Part shown: positions 8,599-16,931 of the stretch, piece after piece
Layout of the letters: the number at the start of each line of letters is the position of its first letter
How positions within the stretch are numbered: the first letter of the stretch is position 1
Assembly (NCBI RefSeq): GCF_039537265.1
Contig: NZ_BAABAE010000003.1
Span: forward strand, 496,001 to 560,000
DNA length: 64,000 nt
Source: Terrimesophilobacter bigeumensis
Lineage (GTDB): Bacteria; Actinomycetota; Actinomycetes; Actinomycetales; Microbacteriaceae
Direction of reading: 5' to 3'
Position numbers and translations under genes: made by a program
Notes under the pieces: generated by a model
What the model was told of the DNA's origin: nothing
Databases searched by the model: none
The model's input: only the letters and a program-made list of their open reading frames with translations

Positions 8599-8633
8599 CC
8601 AGAACCCTGAATGCACCACAGAGGAGTAGAGAC

Positions 8634-9680
8634 ATGAAGAGGTATTTGTCCAGCCCGCGGCGCTCGATCATGACCGTCGTCGTGTTGGCGGCAGCAATGA
8701 CGCTTGCCGCCTGCAGCACCACCCCCGAGCCCGGCGCCGGAGACGAGTCCGTGTCGATCGCCTTCGTCAGCCCGCAGAAGGCCGGCGACAGCGGACCCAT
8801 CGACGACATGATCGCCGCACTCGACCGGTTGAAGTCCGACTACGACGCCACCACCAAGTACGTCGAGCTGAGCGACCCGTCGACCTACGAGAGCACGTTG
8901 CGCAATCTCGCCCAGGCCGGGACCGACTACGTCGTGACCGCCTTCCCCGGCATGCAGCAGCCGCTGCAGGCCGTCGCCCCGGAGTTCCCGGACACCAACT
9001 TCCTACTCATCTTCGGTGACAAGTTCGATCCGGAGCTTCCGAACGCGCGGTCGGTCTCCTACGACGTCTACCAGGCGATGTACGTGTCGGGTATCGCTGC
9101 GGCGAATGCGACGACCTCCGGCAAGATCGGCTACATCGGTGGGGCACCTCAGCCGCCGCTCAACGCGAACTACCACGCCTTCTCCGATGGGGCGAAGTCG
9201 GTCGACCCGAGCATCACCGTGATCGGCGCCTTCGTCGGCAGCTTCGACGACGCGGCCAAGGGCAGGGACGTCGCCGCATCGATGATCGCGGAGGGTGTTG
9301 ACGTCATCCAGACGGATGCGGCAGCCGCCTCCCTCGGGGTCATCACCGCAGGCCAGACCGGCGGCATCCTCGTGATCGCCGACTCCTCGGGCGAGGTCGC
9401 GGCGCAGTACCCGGAGACCGTCGTCGGCACCACGTTCCTCAAGTTCGGCGATTCGCTGTACCAGCAGATCAGTACAGCGTTGGACGGCTCCTTCGAGTCG
9501 GGCTATGTGACGAGCGGCCTGGCTGACGGAATTGTCGGACTCAACCTCTCCGACGCGTTCCTGAATGGCACCAGCCCCAAGGCTGCCGCGATCAAGGGGA
9601 TCGTCGACCAGCTGACCAAGGCGGTCGACGACGTCTCTTCCGGCGCCGTCACGGTGACCTTCGACCCCAGCGGTATCTGA
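8634..9680 (+). CDS. BMP-family ABC transporter substrate-binding lipoprotein
   Basis: A 348-residue lipoprotein. Its signal peptide ends in a lipobox LAAC near residue 24, which would anchor it to the outer face of the membrane. The rest matches the basic membrane protein (PnrA-like) fold, with two lobes joined by hinges and segments such as YVSGIAAANAT and GKIGYIGG that are typical of this group. Characterised BMP proteins bind purine and pyrimidine nucleosides. A GAGGAG binding site precedes the ATG. It sits directly before the matching ATPase and two permeases. Nucleoside or ribosyl-compound specificity comes from family knowledge and context. Confidence 0.88.
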   Translation: MKRYLSSPRRSIMTVVVLAAAMTLAACSTTPEPGAGDESVSIAFVSPQKAGDSGPIDDMIAALDRLKSDYDATTKYVELSDPSTYESTLRNLAQAGTDYVVTAFPGMQQPLQAVAPEFPDTNFLLIFGDKFDPELPNARSVSYDVYQAMYVSGIAAANATTSGKIGYIGGAPQPPLNANYHAFSDGAKSVDPSITVIGAFVGSFDDAAKGRDVAASMIAEGVDVIQTDAAAASLGVITAGQTGGILVIADSSGEVAAQYPETVVGTTFLKFGDSLYQQISTALDGSFESGYVTSGLADGIVGLNLSDAFLNGTSPKAAAIKGIVDQLTKAVDDVSSGAVTVTFDPSGI

Positions 9681-9714
9681 CCGGGTAGTCGAGCGAGAGA
9701 GAAGGACAGGTTTC

Positions 9715-11253
9715 ATGCCCGACGCATTGGAGGCGCGCAGCCTCACCAAGCACTTCGGTGACTTTGCGGCGATCGATGACGTGAGCCTGTCCTTCCCTCG
9801 CGGCCAGGTTCACGCCGTTGTGGGGCAGAACGGCGCGGGAAAGACCACCTTCTCGCGTCTCATCTGCGGACTCTACGAGCCGACCGCGGGAGAGGTCCTG
9901 GTTGACGGGACCCCCCTGCGCGTCGGCGACATCCGCTCTGCCCGTCAGCAGGGTGTCGACATGGTCCACCAGAACTTCTCCCTCCCGCCTTCCTTCACGG
10001 TGGCGGAGGCGATGCAGCTCTTCGACCCGGGCGCACCGGCCGTCGTCGGTCGTCGCGCGATGGAACGCCGCTGGAGCGAGGCCCTTCGCCGTCGGGGCAG
10101 CGCCATCGACGCGCGTCGGCGCATCCGCGACCTGTCCGTCGAGGCCAGGCAGTCACTCGAGATCATTCGTGCACTCGAGGGTCAGCCGACGGTCCTGCTT
10201 CTCGATGAGCCGACCGCCGTACTCGCGCCGTCCGAGGTGCAGGGACTCTTCGAGCAGGTGCGCCGGCTGCGCGACAGCGGACTCACCATCCTTATCATCC
10301 TGCACAAGCTTCCGGAGGTCTTCGCGATCGCCGACACCGTGAGCGTGTTGCGGGAGGGTCGGGTCGCGCTCGCCGTGACTCCCATCGGGGAGGTCACGGC
10401 GGAGGAGCTGACCCGGCACATCATCGGCCCGGACAGCGAGCTTCCCCAGGCGCACAGCAGGGCGGAAGACGCCGTCGGGAGCGCAACGGGTGCGGACCAC
10501 CTCGATCAGGCGTCAGGAACCGTTCTCGAGCTGGAGGCGGTGGATGCGCCGCCGAGCGCGAGCGATCGATCTCTCGAAGACGTCGACCTCCGGGTCAGGG
10601 CCGGCGAGGTGCTCGGCATCGCCGGGGTGGAGGGCAACGGGCAGGAAACCCTTCTGGACGTGCTCTCCGGATTCGGGAGAGTCTCCTCGGGCACCATCCG
10701 GCTGGAGGGCACAGAGGTCACCGGGCTCGGCGTGCTCGCACGTCGCCGGCGGGGAGTGCGGTTCATCCCCTCCGATCGCAACAGCCAGGGAGTGAGTCTC
10801 ACGACGTCCCTGTGGGAGAACATCGCGATCACCGATCTGCTGCTGGAGGGGCGCCGCTGGTTCTCGCCCCGCGGCCGGAAGGCGGCGGCCGCGACGCGAC
10901 TCGCGACCTGGAAGGTCAAACATCGACGGGTCGAGCAACTTGCCGGAGAGCTGTCCGGCGGTAACGTGCAACGCGTCATCCTCGCGCGGGAGCTCGCGGA
11001 CGGAGTGCGGCTCGTGATTGCCGGCAACCCCACCCGCGGACTCGACCTCGCCGCGACCGCATTCGTTCGGGCAGGGCTCACCGCCCTCGCCCAGGAAGGT
11101 GTCGCCGTGGTCATCGTCTCGGCAGACCTTGAGGAGATCAGGGACGTGTCGGACCGGATCTGCGTCATGAGAGGCGGGCGCATCGTCGCCGCGCTTGAGC
11201 GCAATGCACCCCTCGCGACGGTGGGGGCGGCCATGGTGGGTGACGCAGCATGA
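9715..11253 (+). CDS. Nucleoside/sugar-type ABC transporter ATPase (two nucleotide-binding domains)
   Basis: A 512-residue protein with two fused ATPase domains. The first has Walker A GQNGAGKTT near residue 38, a degenerate signature (SVEARQSLEI) and Walker B LLLDEPT near 160. The second has a degenerate Walker A GVEGNGQE near 303, a good signature LSGGNVQR and a NPTRGLD Walker B/D-loop. This asymmetry is usual for ATPases of ribose and BMP-type nucleoside importers. The start follows a GAGAGAAGGA binding site, and the stop overlaps the next start (ATGA). It powers the importer formed with the two following permeases. Confidence 0.9.
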   Translation: MPDALEARSLTKHFGDFAAIDDVSLSFPRGQVHAVVGQNGAGKTTFSRLICGLYEPTAGEVLVDGTPLRVGDIRSARQQGVDMVHQNFSLPPSFTVAEAMQLFDPGAPAVVGRRAMERRWSEALRRRGSAIDARRRIRDLSVEARQSLEIIRALEGQPTVLLLDEPTAVLAPSEVQGLFEQVRRLRDSGLTILIILHKLPEVFAIADTVSVLREGRVALAVTPIGEVTAEELTRHIIGPDSELPQAHSRAEDAVGSATGADHLDQASGTVLELEAVDAPPSASDRSLEDVDLRVRAGEVLGIAGVEGNGQETLLDVLSGFGRVSSGTIRLEGTEVTGLGVLARRRRGVRFIPSDRNSQGVSLTTSLWENIAITDLLLEGRRWFSPRGRKAAAATRLATWKVKHRRVEQLAGELSGGNVQRVILARELADGVRLVIAGNPTRGLDLAATAFVRAGLTALAQEGVAVVIVSADLEEIRDVSDRICVMRGGRIVAALERNAPLATVGAAMVGDAA

Positions 11254-12347
11254 TCACCAACGGGAGCGCCTTGTTGCGCAGCATCGTGATGATCGCGATC
11301 GCGATCGTAGCCTGCGCCATCATCTTCCAGCTCTCCGGATACTCGGCCGTCGACGCGATGTCCGGCTTCGTACAGGGCGCCATCACCGGCCCCGGCTCGC
11401 TCATGAGCACCCTGCGCTGGAGCCTGCCGCTCATGCTCGTCGGGGTCGGAACCGTGCTGTGCTTCCGCAGCGGATACTTCAATGTCGGGGCGCAGGGTCA
11501 GCTCTACATGGGCGCGATCGCTGCTGCCGCGCTCATCCCGGTGCTGCCCGGCCCCGCCCCCGTTCGGATGGCGGTCGGTGTCCTGGCGGCGATCGCCGCG
11601 GGCATGCTCTGGTCGCTCATCGCCGCCTGGCTCAAGACCTCGACGGGTGCGGACGAGCTGCTCACGACCCTCATGCTCAACTTCATCGGGGCGCTCGTGC
11701 TCCAGTACGTCACCAACGGGCCCTTGCGCGACCTCTCCGGCTCCGGGCAGGTGGCTGCGGCGCCGCCGCTGCCCCTCGACGTCAGGATCACCGGGTCGTC
11801 GGGCGTCGGGCCGGTCAACGTCACGCTCGTCATCCTCGTCCTGATCGGATGCTGGTTCCTGGTCAACCGGACGACCTTCGGCCTCTCTGCGACGATCGTC
11901 GGCCGCAACCCTCAGGTCGCCGCGCGCCAGGGCGTCAACCCGCGCTCGATCGTCTGGTCGACCTTCGCTCTCTCCGGTGGTCTCGCCGGTCTCGCCGGCG
12001 CGCTCGAGGTGCTCGGCCCGACGGGTCGCCTCATCCAGGGGTTCAGCCCCGATGTCGGCTTCACCGGTGTTCTCGTCGCCCTGGTGGGTGGCCTCACTGT
12101 GCTGGGGGCGACCTTCGCCGCTCTCTTCTTCGGCGCGCTCGCAGCGGCCATCGGATACCTGCCGATCGTGACCGACCTCCCGCGCTCCGCCCTGGAAGTC
12201 CTTCAGGGACTCGTGGCCCTGCTCATCACGGTGCAGTTGCGCGCACGTTGGAAGAAACGTGCGGCCAAGGCGAAGCCCGATCCGGCTCCGGCGGTGTCGA
12301 AACCCGGGGTATCGGAACCGGCGGCGCGAACAGAGGATCCGACATGA
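11250..12347 (+). CDS. BMP-type ABC transporter permease, subunit 1
   Basis: A 365-residue inner-membrane protein with eight to ten hydrophobic segments. It carries the BPD_transp_2 pattern GYFNVGAQGQLYMGA near residue 75, seen in nucleoside/ribose importers. The last 35 residues are a charged, alanine/proline-rich cytoplasmic tail that starts at RARWKKRAAKAK. The first residues overlap the ATPase gene. It pairs with the next gene to form the membrane channel. Confidence 0.88.
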   Translation: MITNGSALLRSIVMIAIAIVACAIIFQLSGYSAVDAMSGFVQGAITGPGSLMSTLRWSLPLMLVGVGTVLCFRSGYFNVGAQGQLYMGAIAAAALIPVLPGPAPVRMAVGVLAAIAAGMLWSLIAAWLKTSTGADELLTTLMLNFIGALVLQYVTNGPLRDLSGSGQVAAAPPLPLDVRITGSSGVGPVNVTLVILVLIGCWFLVNRTTFGLSATIVGRNPQVAARQGVNPRSIVWSTFALSGGLAGLAGALEVLGPTGRLIQGFSPDVGFTGVLVALVGGLTVLGATFAALFFGALAAAIGYLPIVTDLPRSALEVLQGLVALLITVQLRARWKKRAAKAKPDPAPAVSKPGVSEPAARTEDPT

Positions 12348-12392
12348 TCCTGCGACCGACGACATCCGATCCCGACAGGAGGTAGAACGACC

Positions 12393-13286
12393 ATGTGGCA
12401 GTTTCTTGAGACCAGCCTTCAGGATGCGACGCCGATTGCCCTCGCGGCGCTCGCCGGCACCTTCGCAGCGCGGTGCGGGATCTTCCATCTCGGGCTTGAG
12501 GGGCTCATGTGCGTCGGCGCCTTCACGTCCGTCGCGGTAACGATCGGTACCGGCAACGTGCTCACCGGGCTCACCTTCGCGGCGATCGTGTGCGCCATGC
12601 TCTCGGTGCTGTTCTGGGCGATCACGGTCAAGCTCAAGGCCGACCCCATCATCGCCGGCCTCGCGCTCACGACCCTCGGCCTCGGAGCCTCGACCTTCGC
12701 CCAGGAGACGATCTTCTCGACCCGCGGCACCATCACCGCGCCGGAGGGGCTCTGGCAGCCGTTCGCCGGCACCGGCTTCCCTATGCCGACCCTCTCGATC
12801 ATCGTCATCGTGACCCCGCTGATCATTCTTGCCTCGTGGATCGTGCTGCGCCGCTCGCAGTTCGGTTTCTCCATCTCGGCGATCGGCGAGTTCCCCTACG
12901 CGGCGAGAAGTGCGGGAATCAACATCGATCGGACGCGACTCACGGCCCTGGTCATCGGCGGGGTGCTGTGTGCTCTCGCCGGTGCACAGCTCGCGCTCGG
13001 CGGCCTGACCTCGTTCTCCTCCGACATGACTGCGGGGCGTGGCTTCATCGCGTTCTCGGCCGTCGTTCTGGGCGGCTCGCATCCACTGGGCGCGGCGGCG
13101 GCGAGTCTCTTCTTCGGCGCGGCGAATACGCTCGGCATCCAGGCGCAGCTGGCCAAGTGGCCGGTTCCGCTCGAGCTCGTGCTCATGCTGCCCTACATTC
13201 TCACCATCGTCGCCGTCGCACTCACCGGGGTGCTCTTGCGCAAGGGTGCGGTCGCGCAGTCGGCTTTCGGGGAGCTCAGGAGCTGA
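12393..13286 (+). CDS. BMP-type ABC transporter permease, subunit 2
   Basis: A 297-residue permease with about eight membrane segments and the motif GIFHLGLEGLMCVGA near residue 30, the counterpart of the NVGAQGQ region in subunit 1. An AGGAGG binding site lies 11 nt before the ATG. Its last 11 bases overlap, tail to tail, the LysR gene on the other strand, which ends this operon. The importer is complete: binding protein, double ATPase and two permeases. Confidence 0.88.
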   Translation: MWQFLETSLQDATPIALAALAGTFAARCGIFHLGLEGLMCVGAFTSVAVTIGTGNVLTGLTFAAIVCAMLSVLFWAITVKLKADPIIAGLALTTLGLGASTFAQETIFSTRGTITAPEGLWQPFAGTGFPMPTLSIIVIVTPLIILASWIVLRRSQFGFSISAIGEFPYAARSAGINIDRTRLTALVIGGVLCALAGAQLALGGLTSFSSDMTAGRGFIAFSAVVLGGSHPLGAAAASLFFGAANTLGIQAQLAKWPVPLELVLMLPYILTIVAVALTGVLLRKGAVAQSAFGELRS

Positions 13287-14208
13287 CCGATCCCGGTGCG
13301 GACTCGGTTCGCGACGCGCCCTGCGCTGCCACCCGCCGGACCAGGTCGACGAGGGCGAGCACCTGCTGCCTGGGCTCATCCGCGAGCCAGGCGACCGACA
13401 TGGGCAGCAGCTGGGGCTCCGCGAGCGGGATGGTGGTGATCCCCGGGAGTACGAGGTTGGCGGTCGACTCGGGCACGAGCCCGAACGCGCGTCCTTCGGA
13501 GATGAGGTACGAGCGTGCGCCGACGATGCGTGGGCGGCTGACGAGCACGAGCGGCTCGAGCGAGGACTGCGCGCAGATTTCCAGCAACCGGTCGTAGTAC
13601 TCGGGGTTGCGCTCGCGCGGCCAGAGCAGCAGGGGAACGTCGGCGAGGTCGGCCAGACTGATGCCGTCCGCACCAGCGAGCGGATGCTCCGAACTCAGCG
13701 CCACGAACACCGGTTCCCAGCGGACGATCTCGGTCTGGAAGCGCGCGGGAACATCGATGTAACGGCCGATCCCGACATCGGCGCGACCGGATGCCAGTGC
13801 CACTCCCGCTTCTCCCGTCTCGACGGCGAGTTCCTCGACGACAACCCCGGGCATCGTCTCTTCCGCCACGCGCAGGATGTCGGGGACGAGTGCGTTCATG
13901 GCGCTCGGCGTTGCCGCGAGTCGGATGCCGGAGTTCGCCGGTCCGGTCAGCCGGGCGGCGACCTCGGTGAAACTCTCACCCGCTTCGAGCAGCGCGCGAG
14001 CAAGAGGGAGGAGCGCTTCGCCGGCGGCGGTGAGCACGACGGAGCGGGTCGAGCGCTCGAAGAGCGCGAGTCCGAGATTGCGTTCGAGCCGGCGGATCTC
14101 CTGGCTCACGACGGGCTGTGAGACGAAGAGGTTCTCGGCGGCCCGGCCGAAGTGCTCGGTCGTCGCCACGGCCACGAAGAACTCCGCCTGCCGCATCGTG
14201 ATATTCAT
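13276..14208 (-). CDS. LysR-family transcriptional regulator
   Basis: A 310-residue regulator. The winged helix-turn-helix covers residues 1-60, with AAENLFVSQPVVSQEIRRLE as the core, followed by a linker helix and a two-lobe effector domain (residues 90-295). It is divergent from psuG and separated by 97 bp, the classic LysR arrangement for control of the neighbour. A TAAGGT box ends 6 nt before the ATG, so the message may be leaderless. It probably senses a metabolite of the PsuG pathway or the imported compound; this is inference. Confidence 0.9.
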   Translation of the reverse strand: MNITMRQAEFFVAVATTEHFGRAAENLFVSQPVVSQEIRRLERNLGLALFERSTRSVVLTAAGEALLPLARALLEAGESFTEVAARLTGPANSGIRLAATPSAMNALVPDILRVAEETMPGVVVEELAVETGEAGVALASGRADVGIGRYIDVPARFQTEIVRWEPVFVALSSEHPLAGADGISLADLADVPLLLWPRERNPEYYDRLLEICAQSSLEPLVLVSRPRIVGARSYLISEGRAFGLVPESTANLVLPGITTIPLAEPQLLPMSVAWLADEPRQQVLALVDLVRRVAAQGASRTESAPGSVSS

Positions 14209-14214
14209 AGGGTC

Positions 14215-14271
14215 ACCTTATCAAAGCCATCCTAATCCGTCTTGTTCTTATCAATAGCACCGGCTTACAGT
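14215..14271. promoter_or_regulatory. Divergent LysR/psuG promoter region with repeated CTTATCAA sites
   Basis: The octamer CTTATCAA occurs at 14217-14224 and again at 14247-14254, exactly 30 bp apart (about three helical turns). The first copy covers the LysR -10 box (TAAGGT, minus strand, 14220-14215). The second touches the psuG -35 (TTGTTC, 14242-14247), whose -10 is TACAGT (14266-14271) with an 18-nt spacer. These are candidate LysR binding sites for autorepression and psuG activation. Confidence 0.5.
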
Positions 14272-14305
14272 GGAGGAAACACCCACCGATCTCGAAGAGG
14301 TTCCC

Positions 14306-15220
14306 ATGTCCCATTCACCATTCGTCGTCTCCACCGAGGTCGCCGATGCGCTTGCCGCCGGCCGCCCCGTGGTCGCCCTCGAGTCGACCATCTTCACCCA
14401 CGGTCTGCCGCGTCCCCGCAACCTCGAGGTCGCGCGCGAGGCGGAAGAGAGCCTGCGCGCATCCGGCGTCACGCCCGCCACGATCGGCGTCGTCGACGGG
14501 GTGCCGACGATCGGCATGTCGGATGCCGAGATCGAGCGCCTCTCCCTCGACGACACCGTCGTCAAGGTGAGCCTGCGCGACCTGCCCATCGCGGCCGCGA
14601 AGAAGCTGAACGGCGGCACGACGGTCGCCGCCACCGCCTACCTGGCGCACCTGGCCGGCGTGAAGGTCTTCTCCACCGGCGGCCTCGGCGGGGTGCACCG
14701 CGGTGCGGAGACCACCTTCGACGAGTCCTCCGACCTCGGCACGCTCGCCAGGGTGCCGCTCGTCGTCGTGAGCGCCGGCGTCAAGTCGATCCTCGACATC
14801 CCGCTGACCCTCGAGCGCCTCGAGACCCTCAACGTGCCGGTCGTCGGTTACCGCACGACCGACTACCCCGGCTTCTACGTCTCCGACTCCGGCTACGACA
14901 TCGAGTACTCGGTCGACAGCCCGGAGGAGATCGCCGCGATCGCGAAGAACCGCGACGAGATCGGCCTGGAGTCGACACTCCTCGTCGCCAACCCGGTCGC
15001 CGAGGACAAGCAGCTTCCGCCTGAAGTGCACGTCGCGGTGCTCGCCGAGGCCATCGAGGCTTCGCATACCGCCGGGATCTCCGGCAACGAGACGACCCCG
15101 TTCCTGCTCGACTACATCCAGCGCGCCACCAAGGGTGCGAGTCTCGACGTCAACGTCGAGGTGTACCGCGGCAACGTCGCGCTCGGCGGTCTCATCGCGG
15201 CTGCGATCCAGAAGGCCTGA
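14306..15220 (+). CDS. psuG: Pseudouridine-5'-phosphate glycosidase
   Basis: A 304-residue protein that is clearly PsuG. It has the start PVVALESTIFTHGLP, then GVVDGVPTIGM, KLNGGTTVAAT with the catalytic Lys, and FSTGGLGGVHRGAE and GYRTTDYPGFY. It splits the C-C bond of pseudouridine 5'-phosphate to give uracil and ribose 5-phosphate. The ATG at 14306 is preceded by GAAGAGG. It lies downstream of a nucleoside-type importer and opposite a LysR regulator. The usual partner kinase (PsuK, PfkB family) is not adjacent, but a PfkB kinase lies in the same island. Confidence 0.95.
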   Translation: MSHSPFVVSTEVADALAAGRPVVALESTIFTHGLPRPRNLEVAREAEESLRASGVTPATIGVVDGVPTIGMSDAEIERLSLDDTVVKVSLRDLPIAAAKKLNGGTTVAATAYLAHLAGVKVFSTGGLGGVHRGAETTFDESSDLGTLARVPLVVVSAGVKSILDIPLTLERLETLNVPVVGYRTTDYPGFYVSDSGYDIEYSVDSPEEIAAIAKNRDEIGLESTLLVANPVAEDKQLPPEVHVAVLAEAIEASHTAGISGNETTPFLLDYIQRATKGASLDVNVEVYRGNVALGGLIAAAIQKA

Positions 15221-15278
15221 GTTTCAGCAGCACTGATCGGTCGGGTTGCTGCGGGCAGGGGCCACGGCGGGTAGCGGA

Positions 15279-15284
15279 TACGCT
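15279..15284 (+). promoter_or_regulatory. -10 box TACGCT before ychF
   Basis: TACGCT ends 8 nt before the GTG start at 15293. No ribosome binding site lies between, so a leaderless or near-leaderless message is likely. Confidence 0.4.
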
Positions 15285-15292
15285 TAACCCCC

Positions 15293-16369
15293 GTGGCCCT
15301 TACTATCGCGATCGTCGGACTACCGAACGTCGGCAAGTCGACCCTGTTCAACGCCCTCACCCGAAACCAGGTGCTCGCGGCGAACTACCCGTTCGCGACG
15401 ATCGAGCCGAACATCGGCGTCGTGAACCTCCCGGATGCCCGGCTCACGGTGCTCTCCGACATCTTCGGCAGCGAGCGCATCCTTCCGGCCCCGGTCTCCT
15501 TCGTCGACATCGCCGGCATCGTCAAGGGCGCGAGCGAGGGGGAGGGGCTCGGCAACAAGTTCCTGGCGAACATCCGTGAGGCGGATGCGATCGCGGTCGT
15601 CTCGCGCGGTTTCGCCGACCCGGATGTCGTGCACGTCGACGGACGGGTGGATGCGGCATCCGACCTGGAGACGATTCACACCGAGCTCGTGCTCGCCGAC
15701 CTGCAGACGCTCGAGAGGGCGATCGAGCGGTACGAGAAGGAAGTGAAGACGAAGCGCACCGAGCCCGTCGTGCTCGAGACCGCGAAGGCGGCGGCCGAGT
15801 GGCTGAACACCGGCAGGCCCCTGTCGGCCGACGTCAAGCTCGACCTCGAACCGATTCGTGAGCTCGGGCTGCTGACCGCGAAGCCGTTCATCTACGTGTT
15901 CAACGTGGATGAGGGCATCCTCGGCGACGCGGCGGCGCTCGACGGTCTCGCCGCGCTCGTCGCGCCCGCGAAGGCGGTCTTCCTCGATGCGAAGCTCGAG
16001 TCGGAGCTCATCGACCTCGACCCCGCGGATGCCGCGGAGCTTCTCGCGTCAACCGGCCAGTCCGAGTCGGGTCTCGACCAACTCGCCCGCATCGGCTTCG
16101 ACACGCTCGGCCTGCAGACCTACCTGACGGCGGGCCCGAAGGAGGCGCGGGCCTGGACGATCCACAAGGGCTGGAAGGCGCCCCAGGCCGCCGGGGTCAT
16201 CCACACCGACTTCGAGAAGGGCTTCATCAAGGCCGAGGTCATCTCCTTCGACGACCTCGTGGCGACCGGCTCGGTGCACGAGGCCCGCTCCAAGGGCAAG
16301 GCCCGCATGGAGGGCAAGGACTACGTCATGCAGGACGGCGACGTGGTGGAGTTCCGGTTTAACGTCTAG
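15293..16369 (+). CDS. ychF: YchF/Ola1-type redox-regulated ATPase
   Basis: A 358-residue Obg-related P-loop NTPase. The G1 motif GLPNVGKST lies at residues 8-16, with YPFATIEPN (switch I), DIAGIVKGASEGEGLGNKFL (G3 region) and the altered G4 (NVDE) that makes YchF prefer ATP over GTP. The C-terminal TGS domain covers about residues 275-358. The length matches the family (about 360). It is a conserved ribosome-associated protein with a stress-related role. The start is GTG. Confidence 0.95.
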   Translation: MALTIAIVGLPNVGKSTLFNALTRNQVLAANYPFATIEPNIGVVNLPDARLTVLSDIFGSERILPAPVSFVDIAGIVKGASEGEGLGNKFLANIREADAIAVVSRGFADPDVVHVDGRVDAASDLETIHTELVLADLQTLERAIERYEKEVKTKRTEPVVLETAKAAAEWLNTGRPLSADVKLDLEPIRELGLLTAKPFIYVFNVDEGILGDAAALDGLAALVAPAKAVFLDAKLESELIDLDPADAAELLASTGQSESGLDQLARIGFDTLGLQTYLTAGPKEARAWTIHKGWKAPQAAGVIHTDFEKGFIKAEVISFDDLVATGSVHEARSKGKARMEGKDYVMQDGDVVEFRFNV

Positions 16370-16531
16370 CGTTAATGGCGCACCTCGTTCTGGCTCAACC
16401 TACAGACGCGCTACGAACTGGAACTCGCGGAGGGTCGGATGGCCGATCAAGTCGCCGCAATCACTCCGCTGAAGGTCGCGTGAGGTCGCAACTTCTCGGA
16501 TTGCGCCCACCGCGCGATGGCGTCGATCGGC

Positions 16532-16879
16532 CTAGTCGGCCGTACTTTGATCGATGATGTAGGTGATGTTGCCGGACGGGTCGGTCACACTCGCCCACCA
16601 GCCTCCAGGAATCTCCGACGGTTCTTTCGCGACCGACAAACGTTCGCGCCGCTCGTCGATCCACAGTCGGACGTCATCCACGGTGAGTATCGGCCCCGAT
16701 TTCTCGCTGCCTGTCGTGGAAACGTCCAGCATGACGCTCACCTCGCCGTCCGATGGTCCGATGGCGGCGGTGCTGTCACCTTCGCGCCAGAGTTCAGTCC
16801 AGCCCAACGCATCGCGGTAGTAAGCGAGCGCTTGCTGGAGGTCGGTGACCGGCAGGTACACCATCTCGATTTTCTCCAT
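16532..16879 (-). CDS. VOC-family protein under TetR-type control
   Basis: A 115-residue single-module VOC protein that begins EKIEMVYLPVTDLQQALAYYRDALGW, the typical first beta-alpha unit, and ends in a SVTDPSGNITYIID strand. It may bind or detoxify a small hydrophobic molecule. A near-ideal promoter lies upstream: TTGACG, 17-nt spacer, TACGAT, then 6 nt to the ATG. Two inverted repeats overlie it, and a TetR gene diverges 52 bp away. The substrate is unknown. Bases 16370-16531 before its stop hold no feature I can support. Confidence 0.82.
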   Translation of the reverse strand: MEKIEMVYLPVTDLQQALAYYRDALGWTELWREGDSTAAIGPSDGEVSVMLDVSTTGSEKSGPILTVDDVRLWIDERRERLSVAKEPSEIPGGWWASVTDPSGNITYIIDQSTAD

Positions 16880-16885
16880 GTCCAG

Positions 16886-16928
16886 ATCGTAATCGGGTTA
16901 CGATATTCCGTCAACGTGTTATGTTGAC
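16886..16928. promoter_or_regulatory. Two inverted-repeat operators over the VOC and TetR promoters
   Basis: ATCGTAA-N5-TTACGAT (16886-16904) covers the VOC -10 (TACGAT on the minus strand, 16891-16886). GTCAAC-N7-GTTGAC (16910-16928) covers its -35 (TTGACG, 16914-16909) and the TetR -10 (TATGTT, 16920-16925). Binding by the adjacent TetR regulator would shut both promoters; this is inferred from layout. Confidence 0.65.
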
Positions 16929-16931
16929 CGT

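Noticed and set aside
10506..13673. Minus-strand open frame of 1055 codons
   Set aside because: It runs opposite the ABC ATPase and permease genes, is rich in Arg, Asp, Glu and Gly in a pattern typical of the antisense of G/C-rich coding DNA, and has no recognisable domain.
15225..15251. CAGCA/TGCTG hairpin after psuG
   Set aside because: The stem is short and badly placed; not strong enough to call a terminator.
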